In this document: piece after piece, positions 1 to 8,529 of the stretch
How the letters are laid out: each line of letters begins with the position of its first letter
Position numbering within the stretch: position 1 is the stretch's first letter
Source: Anaerolineae bacterium
GTDB taxonomy: Bacteria; Chloroflexota; Anaerolineae; Aggregatilineales; UBA2796
Direction of reading: 5' to 3'
Assembly: GCA_020851855.1 (NCBI GenBank)
Contig: JADZBY010000359.1
Location: forward strand, 1 to 15,386
DNA length: 15,386 nucleotides
Made by a program: the position numbers and the translations under genes
The notes under the pieces: model-generated
Database searches by the model: none
The model's input: the letters and a program-made list of their open reading frames with translations, nothing else
What the model was told of the DNA's origin: nothing

Positions 1-957
1 AAGAGCGGGTCACTCGTAAGGAGGCTGTCGGCTGACTTTAGCCGCACAGGCCTGCGAAACAGCCTCAGGAGAATACTGACCAACTACCAGCTCTACCTCT
101 TTCTCGTGCCGACCATCCTCTACTTTCTCGTCTTTAAGTACGGCCCCATGTACGGTATCCAGATCGCTTTCAAGGATTTCGTGCCGACTGAGGGGATCTG
201 GGGCAGTCCATGGGTCGGCTTCGAACATTTCCAACGCTTCTTCAACTCCTTTCAATTCGGAACGCTGCTGCGCAATACGCTGTGGTTGAGCGTCTACGCT
301 CTGCTTGTGTCGTTCCCTCTGCCCATCTTCCTGGCGCTGCTCATGAACCAGTTCCCGGTCGTGCGCTACCGACGCCTTGTGCAGACCGTTATTTACGCGC
401 CGACGTTCATCTCGACTGTGGTGCTGGTGGGCATGATCAACGTGTTCCTATCGCCTCGCAGCGGCCTGATCAACCACCTGATTGTACTTTTTGGTGAGCA
501 GCCGGTGCAGTTCATGGCCAGCCCGGACTGGTTCCCATCCATTTATGTCTGGTCGGGTGTGTGGCAGGGCACAGGATTCGCCACCATCGTGTACATGGCC
601 GCGCTGGCTGCCGTCGATCCGGCGCTGCACGAGGCAGCCATCATGGACGGCGCGAGCAAATGGGGCCGCATCCGGCACGTAGACCTGCCCGCCATCATGC
701 CTACCATCATCATTCTGCTCATTCTCGCCATTGGCAACATCATGAACGTCGGTTTTGAAAAGGCTCTGCTGATGCAGACGCCGCTCAACAAGCCAACATC
801 CGAGATCATCCAGACGTATGTCTACAGCCTGGGCCTTCAGCGCGCACAATACAGCTTTTCGGCAGCGGTTGGTGTGTTCAACTCGGTGATCAACTTGATC
901 CTGCTGGTCATGGTTAATCGCTTCGCGAAACGCATCTCGAATACGAGCCTGTGGTGA
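1..957 (+). CDS. CUT1 ABC sugar transporter permease, LplB-type (5' end cut by window)
   Basis: This is an inner-membrane permease subunit of a carbohydrate ABC importer. The reading frame is open from base 1, so the gene starts outside the window. The GTG at 106 lies inside the first membrane helix and is not the start. The visible part is 318 residues. It begins with the basic segment and the QLYLFL...FKYGPMYGIQIAFKDF block typical of LplB/COG4209 permeases. The cytoplasmic EAA loop that docks on the ATPase is at bases 631-690 (EAAIMDGASKWG...LP). About six hydrophobic helices are visible. The next permease gene starts 10 bases downstream, so the two are co-transcribed and probably form a heterodimer. 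The neighbouring GH32 enzymes suggest a fructan- or sucrose-derived oligosaccharide as substrate; that is inference. Confidence 0.93.
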   Translation, partial: KSGSLVRRLSADFSRTGLRNSLRRILTNYQLYLFLVPTILYFLVFKYGPMYGIQIAFKDFVPTEGIWGSPWVGFEHFQRFFNSFQFGTLLRNTLWLSVYALLVSFPLPIFLALLMNQFPVVRYRRLVQTVIYAPTFISTVVLVGMINVFLSPRSGLINHLIVLFGEQPVQFMASPDWFPSIYVWSGVWQGTGFATIVYMAALAAVDPALHEAAIMDGASKWGRIRHVDLPAIMPTIIILLILAIGNIMNVGFEKALLMQTPLNKPTSEIIQTYVYSLGLQRAQYSFSAAVGVFNSVINLILLVMVNRFAKRISNTSLW

Positions 958-967
958 GGAGAACATC

Positions 968-1876
968 ATGAGCATTCTCCGGCCCGCTATCCGCAGCCTC
1001 ACGACTGACCGCGCCTTTAACATCGTCAGCTTTCTCGTGCTGACGGCGACGCTGCTCTTGGTGCTCTATCCGCTCTATTTCCTGGTTATCGCCTCGGTGA
1101 GCGACCCGGACGCCATCTATTCCGGCTCGGTGTGGCTGCTCCCACAAGGGCTAACGTTTGAAGGCTTTCGCCGCATCTTCGCCGACTCCTCGATTGTGAC
1201 CGGCTACCGAAACAGCGCCATCTATACGGCCGTCGGCACACTCATCAGCGTAACGTTGACACTCATGGCGGGTTACGCCCTGTCGCGCAAGGATCTCATC
1301 GGCCGCAACGTGATCATGTTCTTCTTCGTGATCACCATGTTCTTCGATGGTGGCCTGATCCCGCGTTATCTGCTCGTGCGCGACCTGGGGTTTTTCAATA
1401 CGATCTGGGCCATGGTGTTGCCCAACGCGGTCAGCGTCTGGAATCTGATCATTACACGCACGTTCTTCCAGATTACGATCCCCGACGAGCTGCGCGAGGC
1501 AGCATCCATCGACGGCGCGTCAAATTTACGCTTCTTCCTGCGCGTGGTGCTGCCACTCTCAGGACCGATCATCGCCGTCATGGTCCTAATCCACGCCGTC
1601 GGCAACTGGAATTCGTTTTTCGACGCCCTGATCTTCATCACGCGTGAGGATATGTATCCCCTTCAGCTCGTCTTGCGCAACATCCTCACCCAGAGCGAGG
1701 TGACGGCCAACGCCGCCATGCTCACCGGCGTGACGTCCTACGCCGACCAGCAGCGCGTGACCGAGCTGATCAAGTACGGGATGATCATCGTGGCCAGCGC
1801 GCCGATGATCGTGCTGTACCCGTTCCTCCAGCGCTACTTCGTCAAAGGCATGATGATCGGCGCGATCAAGGGCTAA
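968..1876 (+). CDS. CUT1 ABC sugar transporter permease, YtcP/AraQ-type
   Basis: This is the second permease subunit of the importer, 302 residues, which is a normal length for COG0395 proteins. The ATG follows a TGAGGAGAA ribosome binding site. Helix 1 covers about residues 18-42. The conserved block MAGYALSRKDLIGRN is at 100-114, and the helix carrying FFFVITMFFDGGLIPRYLLV follows. The EAA loop is ELREAASIDGASNLRFF at 174-190, and the C-terminal helix ends in the YFVKGMMIGAIKG tail usual in the YtcP group. It pairs with the upstream LplB-type permease. No ATP-binding subunit is encoded nearby. Members of this family often share a MsmK/MalK-like ATPase encoded elsewhere, which would explain its absence here. 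Confidence 0.94.
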   Translation: MSILRPAIRSLTTDRAFNIVSFLVLTATLLLVLYPLYFLVIASVSDPDAIYSGSVWLLPQGLTFEGFRRIFADSSIVTGYRNSAIYTAVGTLISVTLTLMAGYALSRKDLIGRNVIMFFFVITMFFDGGLIPRYLLVRDLGFFNTIWAMVLPNAVSVWNLIITRTFFQITIPDELREAASIDGASNLRFFLRVVLPLSGPIIAVMVLIHAVGNWNSFFDALIFITREDMYPLQLVLRNILTQSEVTANAAMLTGVTSYADQQRVTELIKYGMIIVASAPMIVLYPFLQRYFVKGMMIGAIKG

Positions 1877-1885
1877 CTGGCATTC

Positions 1886-1897
1886 AAGGAGGTGATC
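1886..1897 (+). promoter_or_regulatory. Isolated, near-perfect Shine-Dalgarno sequence
   Basis: AAGGAGGTGATC matches the full complement of the usual 16S rRNA 3' end. No ATG, GTG or TTG lies at a workable distance downstream. The in-frame codon at 1897 is CTG, and the frame then runs open into the binding-protein gene. The annotated start of that gene, 1975, is about 80 bases away and has its own weaker site. The element may be a remnant, a ribosome pause or standby site, or the site for a rare CTG start. Confidence 0.5.
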
Positions 1898-1974
1898 TGG
1901 CGACCCAACGTATCGCTGAGCCTACCGCGCACTCTCCCATGGTTCTGGAATCCATCCCGGAAAGGATGAGGACG

Positions 1975-3570
1975 ATGAAACGTGTATTGATCGCACTGTT
2001 GCTCGTTTTTATGGTGGTGACGCCGGTCCTGGCGCAGGATGGCGGCAACGGCGCGCCCTGGACCATCTCGCCTGAGCCGCTGACCGACACGCCGGTCACG
2101 CTTCGCATCGTGGCGCAGAAAGCCGGACCGCTCACCCCCGATTTTGACCAGATGGTGATTTTCGACTGGGCAGAACAGCAGACCAACGTCCATGTCGAGT
2201 GGACGAACATCGCCAACGCCGACTATCAGGAGCGAAAGAACCTGATCCTGGCCAGCGGCGACCTGCCCGATGCATTCTGGAACACCGGATTCTCCGACGC
2301 CGACATCGTGACCTATGGCGGAAACGGCACGCTGATCCCGCTGGAAGGCCTGATCGCGGAACATGCGCCAAACGTCAGTGCAGCTTTCGAGCGCTATCCC
2401 GCCCTGAAGGGCGCAGTCACCGCGCCGGACGGCCACATTTACGCGCTACCGTCCTTCATCCAGATGGGCGAAGGATCGGGCATTGGCGCGGTGCGGTTCT
2501 TCCATGCCATCAACCAGGACTGGCTCGACAAACTCGGCCTGGAAATGCCGACCACCATGGACGAGCTGCACGACGTCTTGGCCGCCTTCAAAACACAGGA
2601 CCCTAACGGCAACGGTCAGGCGGACGAGATCCCGTTCAGCTTCATGTTCGACTGGTGGTGCGCGGACATTGGCGACCTGTTCGGTGCGTTTGGCATGCCC
2701 GACACCATCGCAGATTACGAGCACGTGATCGTCCGCGACGGCAAGGTGATCTTCACCGCCGTCCAGCCTGAATACCGCGACGCCATCAGCTACTTCCACC
2801 AGTGGGCCGCCGAAGGTCTGATCGACCCGGAGTCGTTCACGCAGGACGTTCAGACCTATCTGGCAAAGGGTAAAGCGGGCGACGTGTCGCAGCTTGGCTC
2901 GTACATCTGGTGGGAGATCGAGGAAGTGGTCGGGCCGGATCGCGCCGACCAGTACACGCTTGTCCCGCCGCTTGTCGGCCCGACGGGTATCCAGGGCGTG
3001 GGCCATGCCAACGGTTCCGGCATCGGGCGCGCCGCGTTCGCCATCACGTCCGCGAACCAGAACCCAGAGCTGACCATGCGCTGGGTGGACCTATTCTACG
3101 AGCCGTATGTGACCGCCCAGGTCATCTGGGGGCCGGTGGGGACCATCTACGAAGTGAATGAGGACGGGATGCTGGTCAACCTGCCGCTTCCCGAAGGCGT
3201 CTCGATGGGCGAGTTCCGGCAGACCGTCGCGCCGGAAGGGCTGGGCATCATCTTCAATGAGGATTTCGGTCGTGTGGTAGACATGGAGCCGCGCGCCAAA
3301 CAGCGCATCGCGGACTTGACTGCCGTGTACCTGCCCTTCGCCGAAAAGGAATGGTACCCGACCGTGTTCTTCACGCCGGAAGAGCTTGACCAACTCCAGT
3401 TGATCGAGTTTGACATCAACGAGTTCGTCAACCTCAAGCGCGCCCAATGGCTGGCGCAGGGCGGCATCGAGGGTGAATGGGATGGCTATCTCGCCCAGCT
3501 CGACGCGATGGGCTTGCCGCAGCTTATCGAGATCTACCAGGCTGCGCTGGACCGCTTCAACGCGAGCTGA
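1975..3570 (+). CDS. Extracellular sugar-binding protein of the ABC importer (LipO/SBP family 1)
   Basis: This exported 531-residue protein captures the oligosaccharide for the two upstream permeases. I chose the ATG at 1975 because it follows GGATGAGG at good spacing and gives a clean signal peptide: MKR, a hydrophobic core to residue 17, then VLA before Q21. In-frame ATGs at 1939 and 1966 would add a charged stretch in front of the signal. There is no lipobox cysteine, so signal peptidase I cleavage is predicted rather than lipid anchoring. The mature protein has features of large LplA/LipO-type binding proteins, such as GDLPDAFWN, DPNGNGQADEIPFSF and a C-terminal region rich in aromatic and acidic residues. 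Its place after the permeases and before a GH32 gene suggests it binds a fructose-containing oligosaccharide, which is inference. Confidence 0.92.
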   Translation: MKRVLIALLLVFMVVTPVLAQDGGNGAPWTISPEPLTDTPVTLRIVAQKAGPLTPDFDQMVIFDWAEQQTNVHVEWTNIANADYQERKNLILASGDLPDAFWNTGFSDADIVTYGGNGTLIPLEGLIAEHAPNVSAAFERYPALKGAVTAPDGHIYALPSFIQMGEGSGIGAVRFFHAINQDWLDKLGLEMPTTMDELHDVLAAFKTQDPNGNGQADEIPFSFMFDWWCADIGDLFGAFGMPDTIADYEHVIVRDGKVIFTAVQPEYRDAISYFHQWAAEGLIDPESFTQDVQTYLAKGKAGDVSQLGSYIWWEIEEVVGPDRADQYTLVPPLVGPTGIQGVGHANGSGIGRAAFAITSANQNPELTMRWVDLFYEPYVTAQVIWGPVGTIYEVNEDGMLVNLPLPEGVSMGEFRQTVAPEGLGIIFNEDFGRVVDMEPRAKQRIADLTAVYLPFAEKEWYPTVFFTPEELDQLQLIEFDINEFVNLKRAQWLAQGGIEGEWDGYLAQLDAMGLPQLIEIYQAALDRFNAS

Positions 3571-3600
3571 CGCGGGCCTGACCACACACCGTGGAGAAGC

Positions 3601-3630
3601 GCAGGGGCGCGCACGCAAGGCCGCCCCTGC
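3601..3630 (+). repeat. Intercistronic hairpin between binding-protein and GH32 genes
   Basis: GCAGGGGCG at 3601-3609 pairs perfectly with CGCCCCTGC at 3622-3630, leaving a 12-base loop. It starts 30 bases after the binding-protein stop and ends 40 bases before the GH32 start. There is no T-run after it, so it is a poor intrinsic terminator. A GC-rich stem in this place usually protects the upstream mRNA 3' end, as in malE-malF, giving more binding protein than enzyme. That role is inferred. Confidence 0.55.
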
Positions 3631-3670
3631 ACACTCCCAAGGGACATCTGCAGGAGTGAAGGAGTCTCGA

Positions 3671-5929
3671 ATGGGCAGCGGCAGCCTGCGCGCATGGTGG
3701 GCATTTGACGAGGGCCAGGGCAGGGCGACGCGCGAGAACGTGAGCGGCGTTGAGAATGCGATCACCTACGTCTTTAACGACGCACGTTACAGGCCCGCAA
3801 GCGATCCGATGTGGCGCGACGGCATTCGCGGCCAGGCGCTGCTCTTCGACGGCTATTCCACGTGGGTGCATCATCCGCTCGACTCCTTCGAGACTCCCAC
3901 CACGGCCCAGACCATCGCCGCCTGGGTCGCGCCGCGCACGTTTGAGAGCGGCATCGGCGGGCAACTCAGCGCCATCGTCAACCAGCACGACCGGCTAGCG
4001 CAGCGCGGCTTCATCCTGGGCACCTTCACGCACGGCGCGTGGTCGCTACAACTGGGCGTGGGTGACGACTGGCTTGAGGTCTGGTGCGCGGATCGCCTTT
4101 TGCCGCGCCACGTCTGGTCACACGTCGCCGCCACGTTCGACTCCGTCGAGGGCTGCTTGCGCCTGTACCTGAACGGCACGTGCGTTGCAGAGCAGGGGTG
4201 TGCGCCGGGAAAGAGCCTGAAGCCTGCCGTGAAGGACGTGCTGATCGGCAAGCACAATACGCCGGTGCGCCTCGACCACGCCTTCGAGGCGAACTGCTTC
4301 GACGGTTTGATTGACGAACTGAAGATCGACGCGTCGCCCTGGACGCCAGAGCAGGTGCGCGATGCCTTTCGTGAGGACGTAGCGCGTTTTGACGGCAGAA
4401 ACCCTGCGCCGGACACACACCCACGCCGCTCGCGCTATGCAGGCGACATGCACCGTCCGCGGTACCACTTCATCCCGCCGCAGCACTGGATGAATGAGCC
4501 GCACGCGCTACTGCAATTCAAGGGCCGCTACCATATTACCTACCAGCACAACGCGCACGGGCCATTCTGGCATAACATCTCATGGGGCCATGCGTGTAGT
4601 GACGATCTCGTGCACTGGCGAGACCTGCCCGATGCAATCTACCCCGAAAAGGACAGTGTTGCGCCGGACGGCATCTGGTCGGGCAGCGCCAACGTAGACG
4701 GAGACGGCAACCCAGTCCTGTTCTTCACGGCGGGCAACAACGCCATGACGCCAAACCAGATGACCGGGCTGGCGCGCAGCACGTACCGGGACGATGGCGA
4801 CCCCGACCTGAAGCGCTGGATCGTACATCCATCGCCCGTGACAACGCTCGATCCGGCCATCCGGATCATGGGACAGCCACTACTGCCCAGGGAATTCCGC
4901 GACACATACGTCTGGCGTGAGGGCGATTTCTGGTGCCAGCTTGTCGGCGCGGGCGTGCAGGGCATCGGCGGCACGGCGCTGCTGTATACGTCAAGTGATC
5001 TGGTCAACTGGACATATCAAGGGCCACTGCTCGTCGGGGACAGCCGCCGCTATCCACTCGTCAGCATGATGTGGGAACTGCCGGTTTTCTTGCCGCTCGG
5101 CAAAGGCAAACACATCTTCCTGTTCAGCCCGTGGTGGGCGCCCGGCCATCCCAGCGCGCACTTCCTGAAGTACGTGCCCTACTGGATCGGCACGTGGGAC
5201 GCGGCCAGCCTGACTTTCAGGCCCGACCATGCCGAGCCGCGCTTGTTTGATTATGGCGAGCACTTCACCGGTCCGAGTGGTGCGGTGGACGAGCGCGGGC
5301 GCACAATCGTCTTCAACATCGCGCAGACGAAGATGGATGCACAGATGGCGTATGATCTGGGCTGGAATGGCAACGCCGGGCTGCCGGTCGTCCTGTTCCT
5401 GCACGACGACGGAGAGCTGGGTGTTACGCCCGTTCCCGAGCTGGAGACGTTGCACGGTGAGCACCTGATCGCGTTGGAAAACGTGACGGTGGGCGAAGCG
5501 AATGCTCAGCTGGCGTCCGTCCGCGGAACCCTACTCGACATCCGGCTGGCGGCGCTTGTACCTGGAGGCGAGTCACTCGGCATCAGCGTGCGGCGTAGCC
5601 CGGCGGGCGACGAAGAGACGCGCATCGGCTACGATTCGCGCCACAGGTGGCTGTTCATCGACCGCGAGCGGACCAGCCTGAGTGCGAATGTGCACCAGCG
5701 CGGCGTTCAAGGCGGATTTCTCGATTTGGGCGACAATATGCTGAGCCTGCACACCTACCTCGACCAGTCCATGATCGAGGTCTACGCCAACGAGCGAAAG
5801 AGCCTGACCAGCCGCGTATTCCCGACGCGCGCTGATTCGACTGGTCTGCGGGTATGGGGCAGGCCCGACGCGGCCATCGGCCGTCTAGACATCTGGTCAA
5901 TGCGCTCCGCGTGGGACGATGACGCCTGA
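3671..5929 (+). CDS. LamG-like domain fused to a divergent GH32 glycoside hydrolase
   Basis: This 752-residue protein starts at the ATG at 3671, after GAAGGAG at six bases spacing. There is no signal peptide, so it should be cytoplasmic. Residues 1-235 form a concanavalin-like LamG domain (GQALLFDG, TIAAWVAP, HVWSHVAATFDS, RLYLNGTCVAE, FDGLIDELKID). A GH32 five-bladed propeller follows from about residue 261, then a GH32 C-terminal beta-sandwich with SLHTYLDQSMIEVYANE. GH32 enzymes cleave beta-fructosidic bonds in sucrose, levan or inulin. The usual NDPNG nucleophile motif reads NEPHA here, with Glu276 in place of Asp. The RDP motif reads RDT (D411 kept), and the acid/base Glu is in WELP (E469). 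Activity and specificity may therefore differ from typical invertases. The LacI gene begins 27 bases downstream. Confidence 0.9.
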   Translation: MGSGSLRAWWAFDEGQGRATRENVSGVENAITYVFNDARYRPASDPMWRDGIRGQALLFDGYSTWVHHPLDSFETPTTAQTIAAWVAPRTFESGIGGQLSAIVNQHDRLAQRGFILGTFTHGAWSLQLGVGDDWLEVWCADRLLPRHVWSHVAATFDSVEGCLRLYLNGTCVAEQGCAPGKSLKPAVKDVLIGKHNTPVRLDHAFEANCFDGLIDELKIDASPWTPEQVRDAFREDVARFDGRNPAPDTHPRRSRYAGDMHRPRYHFIPPQHWMNEPHALLQFKGRYHITYQHNAHGPFWHNISWGHACSDDLVHWRDLPDAIYPEKDSVAPDGIWSGSANVDGDGNPVLFFTAGNNAMTPNQMTGLARSTYRDDGDPDLKRWIVHPSPVTTLDPAIRIMGQPLLPREFRDTYVWREGDFWCQLVGAGVQGIGGTALLYTSSDLVNWTYQGPLLVGDSRRYPLVSMMWELPVFLPLGKGKHIFLFSPWWAPGHPSAHFLKYVPYWIGTWDAASLTFRPDHAEPRLFDYGEHFTGPSGAVDERGRTIVFNIAQTKMDAQMAYDLGWNGNAGLPVVLFLHDDGELGVTPVPELETLHGEHLIALENVTVGEANAQLASVRGTLLDIRLAALVPGGESLGISVRRSPAGDEETRIGYDSRHRWLFIDRERTSLSANVHQRGVQGGFLDLGDNMLSLHTYLDQSMIEVYANERKSLTSRVFPTRADSTGLRVWGRPDAAIGRLDIWSMRSAWDDDA

Positions 5930-5956
5930 GAGCATTCAGCATCGGAATCGTGTGTC

Positions 5957-6976
5957 ATGAGCAAGAAGCCCACCATTCACGATATCGCCAAACAAGCCGG
6001 AGTAAGCCCTGCAACCGTGTCGCGGGTGCTGAATAACTACGCCCACGTAAGCCAGAAAAAGCGGGCCAGAGTCATGGCCGTCATCGAGAGCATGGAGTAC
6101 CGACCGAGCTACACGGCACGCTCGATGCGCACGCAGCGCTCACGATTAATCGGGTTCATTGCAGATCAGGTGGCTACGACTCCCTACGCCGGGGATATCA
6201 TTCGCGGCGCGCAAGACGTGGCGTGGGAGACAAACCATATCCTGATGGTCATCAGCACAGGCGATGACCTGAATCACGTGCAGCAGGCAGTCGATGCGCT
6301 TCTCGACCGCGAAGTAGAGGGCATAATCTTTGCCGCAATGTATCATCGGCCAGTTACCGTCCCTCCCAATATCTACGAAGTGCCGACTGTTCTGGCAAAC
6401 TGCTTTGTCGAAGACCGTTCGCTGCCCTGTGTCGTGCCCGATGAGGTGCGGGGGGGCTATGAGGCTACCTGTGAGTTGCTCAAGCGCGGCCACCGCCGCA
6501 TCGGGTTCATCAATGTGTTCACTGTGACACCCGGTATTCCAGCATCGCGGGGACGGCTGGCGGGATACCGTCAAGCGCTCGCCGAGTACGACGTGCCGTT
6601 CGATGAGGCGTTGGTGTGCTTCGGCTACGGCGCTGCCGAGCATGGCTACGATCATACAAAGCAGCTTATGAGCCTGGATAATCCGCCAACGGCCCTGTTC
6701 TGCGGCAATGATCGTATGGCAATGGGAGCCTACGATGCTCTCCACAAGCTTCATCTGGAGATTCCCGACGATGTGGCGATCATTGGCTATGATAACCAGG
6801 AGATTATCGCCATGGCGCTGCACCCGAAGCTATCCACCATGCAACTCCCACACTACGCGATGGGGCACTGGGCGGCGGATTACCTGACCTCGGAAGAGGA
6901 CGCGGACGAGGTCGGCGAAACGCCCGTCCAGCGTCTGCTGCCGTGTCCCTTTGTCGAACGCGAGTCGCTTGGCTGA
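5957..6976 (+). CDS. LacI/GalR-family transcriptional repressor of the sugar locus
   Basis: This 339-residue DNA-binding regulator has the full LacI layout. The N-terminal helix-turn-helix is TIHDIAKQAGVSPATVSRVLNN at residues 6-27. The hinge follows around 47-58 (EYRPSYTARSM). A periplasmic-binding-protein-like sugar-sensing core continues from about 63, with GNDRMAMGAYDAL, IPDDVAIIGYDN and PKLSTMQLPHYAMG in the expected order. No strong Shine-Dalgarno precedes the ATG, so translation may be low or coupled to the gene 27 bases upstream. Sitting between two GH32 genes, it probably represses this locus and is released by the imported sugar or its product. I did not find a clear LacI-type operator inside the window; the main promoter is probably upstream of base 1. 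Confidence 0.95.
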   Translation: MSKKPTIHDIAKQAGVSPATVSRVLNNYAHVSQKKRARVMAVIESMEYRPSYTARSMRTQRSRLIGFIADQVATTPYAGDIIRGAQDVAWETNHILMVISTGDDLNHVQQAVDALLDREVEGIIFAAMYHRPVTVPPNIYEVPTVLANCFVEDRSLPCVVPDEVRGGYEATCELLKRGHRRIGFINVFTVTPGIPASRGRLAGYRQALAEYDVPFDEALVCFGYGAAEHGYDHTKQLMSLDNPPTALFCGNDRMAMGAYDALHKLHLEIPDDVAIIGYDNQEIIAMALHPKLSTMQLPHYAMGHWAADYLTSEEDADEVGETPVQRLLPCPFVERESLG

Positions 6977-7021
6977 GCGCAACCTGCCGCTGTCTGCCAT
7001 GCCTTCACCGGAGAACCTGTC

Positions 7022-8449
7022 TTGACACATATTCCTGATGATCCGTCTGCGAGCTTGCATGACGAGCCGTACCGCCCGCAGTTTCATTACAGCGCGCCGT
7101 ACGGCTGGCTGAACGACCCGAATGGCCTGGTCTACTACGACGGAGAATATCACCTCTTCTTCCAGTATCACCCGCACAGCACCGTGTGGGGACCGATGCA
7201 TTGGGGCCACGCCGTCAGCACGGACCTAATCCAATGGGAGACGCTGCCCATTGCCCTCTACCCTGACCACCTCGGCACCATATTCTCCGGTACAGTGGTA
7301 GTGGACCCTGCGAATTCAAGCGGGTTGGTCCCTGGCGGCGGACTCGTGGCGCTCTACACCTACAGCACTCAGACCCAGGGCGTGGCATATAGCACCGACC
7401 GGGGCCGGACGTGGACAAAGTACACAGATAATCCAATCATCCCTGCCCTGCGCCCGGATTTTCGCGACCCGAAGGTCTTCTGGCACGACAGACGCTGGGT
7501 GATGGTCTTGTCGGCGGGACAATCGATTATGTTTCTGACCTCGCCGGATCTGCTGCAATGGGAAGTGGTCAGCGAGTTTGGCAGCGGTTACGAGGGGGGT
7601 GTGTGGGAAGTGCCCGATCTATTCCCGATGACGGTGGATGGTATCACCAAGTGGCTGTTGGTCTTCAGCGTCAACCCGACAGCGCCCGCCGGGGGAGGGG
7701 GCACACGCTACGCGGTAGGCAACTTCGATGGCAGGACATTTGTCGAGGACACGCCGGGGAAGATTCTATGGCTCGACTGGGGCCCGGACAACTACGCGGG
7801 AACCACGTATAACAACATTGCAGAGGGACGTCGTCTATTCGTTGCCTGGATGAGCAACTGGGCGTATGCCAATAAAGTCCCGACATCCGTGTGGCGCGGG
7901 GCAATGACCATCCCGCGCGCGCTGAGCCTCGCCAAGACGTCAGCCGGATACCGGCTAGCTCAGCGCCCTGTCGATGCGCTCCACAATCTGCGCATGCCGC
8001 TAGGCACGTGGGAAAACATCACCGTTGATGGTCCGCTCGCGCTCGACGCGATCTGCGGACAGACGCTCGACATTGAGTTGGACGTTGCCCTAGCAGACGC
8101 CACGGCTTTTGGCATGAGTCTATCGACCGGCGCTGAGGACGCGGTGCGGATCTCCTACGATGTGCCCAGGCGTGAGATGACCATCCACCGATCCGACGCA
8201 GGAATTCCCTATTTCAACCCCAGCTTCGTAGCTCCGCTTGAGCCTGATGACGGCCAGATTAGGCTGCGCATCCTGGTGGACAGCTCTTCCATTGAAGTGT
8301 TTGCCAACGACGGTCTGCTGAGTCTGACGAGCCAGGTGTTCCCAGGCGGCGACATATTGCACGCACGGGTTTTTGCTGAGCACGGGATGGCTTGTGTACG
8401 CTCGTTGCGCGCCTATCATCTCCGAAGCATATGGAGCGAGCGGACGTAA
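7022..8449 (+). CDS. GH32 beta-fructosidase (invertase/levanase/inulinase type)
   Basis: This is a cytoplasmic 475-residue enzyme releasing fructose from sucrose or fructans. The start is TTG at 7022, supported by GGAG eight bases upstream and by the protein beginning only about 20 residues before the first propeller strand, as usual. All three GH32 catalytic motifs are present: WLNDPNG with nucleophile D32, FRDP with D149, and WEVPDLF with acid/base E196. The family more often has WECPD, so valine for cysteine is a minor variation. A GH32 C-terminal sandwich ends the protein (ILVDSSSIEVFANDG at about 417-431). With no signal peptide it would act on imported oligosaccharides. The exact substrate (sucrose, levan, inulin, kestose) cannot be read from the sequence. 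It is the last gene of the + strand run, and I see no convincing terminator before the convergent kptA stop. Confidence 0.95.
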   Translation: MTHIPDDPSASLHDEPYRPQFHYSAPYGWLNDPNGLVYYDGEYHLFFQYHPHSTVWGPMHWGHAVSTDLIQWETLPIALYPDHLGTIFSGTVVVDPANSSGLVPGGGLVALYTYSTQTQGVAYSTDRGRTWTKYTDNPIIPALRPDFRDPKVFWHDRRWVMVLSAGQSIMFLTSPDLLQWEVVSEFGSGYEGGVWEVPDLFPMTVDGITKWLLVFSVNPTAPAGGGGTRYAVGNFDGRTFVEDTPGKILWLDWGPDNYAGTTYNNIAEGRRLFVAWMSNWAYANKVPTSVWRGAMTIPRALSLAKTSAGYRLAQRPVDALHNLRMPLGTWENITVDGPLALDAICGQTLDIELDVALADATAFGMSLSTGAEDAVRISYDVPRREMTIHRSDAGIPYFNPSFVAPLEPDDGQIRLRILVDSSSIEVFANDGLLSLTSQVFPGGDILHARVFAEHGMACVRSLRAYHLRSIWSERT

Positions 8450-8529
8450 TCGGGTCCCTTTCTCGCGAACATATCGACAACAGAGCGGGAAGTTCTCCGT
8501 TCCAACGTCCCAGTGCTACGTGCCACCGC

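Noticed and set aside
106..957. GTG at 106 as the start of the first permease
   Set aside because: The frame is open to base 1 and the upstream residues match the N-terminal region of LplB-type permeases; the gene is cut by the window.
3410..3670. N-terminal extension of the LamG-GH32 protein starting inside the binding-protein gene
   Set aside because: It is a frame shadow rich in Ser/Arg; the ATG at 3671 has a good ribosome binding site and begins the LamG domain.
3091..3765. 224-codon minus-strand frame
   Set aside because: Antisense across the binding-protein gene end and the GH32 start; composition is arginine- and alanine-rich noise.
6146..6823. 225-codon minus-strand frame
   Set aside because: Antisense shadow of the LacI gene, with no family resemblance.
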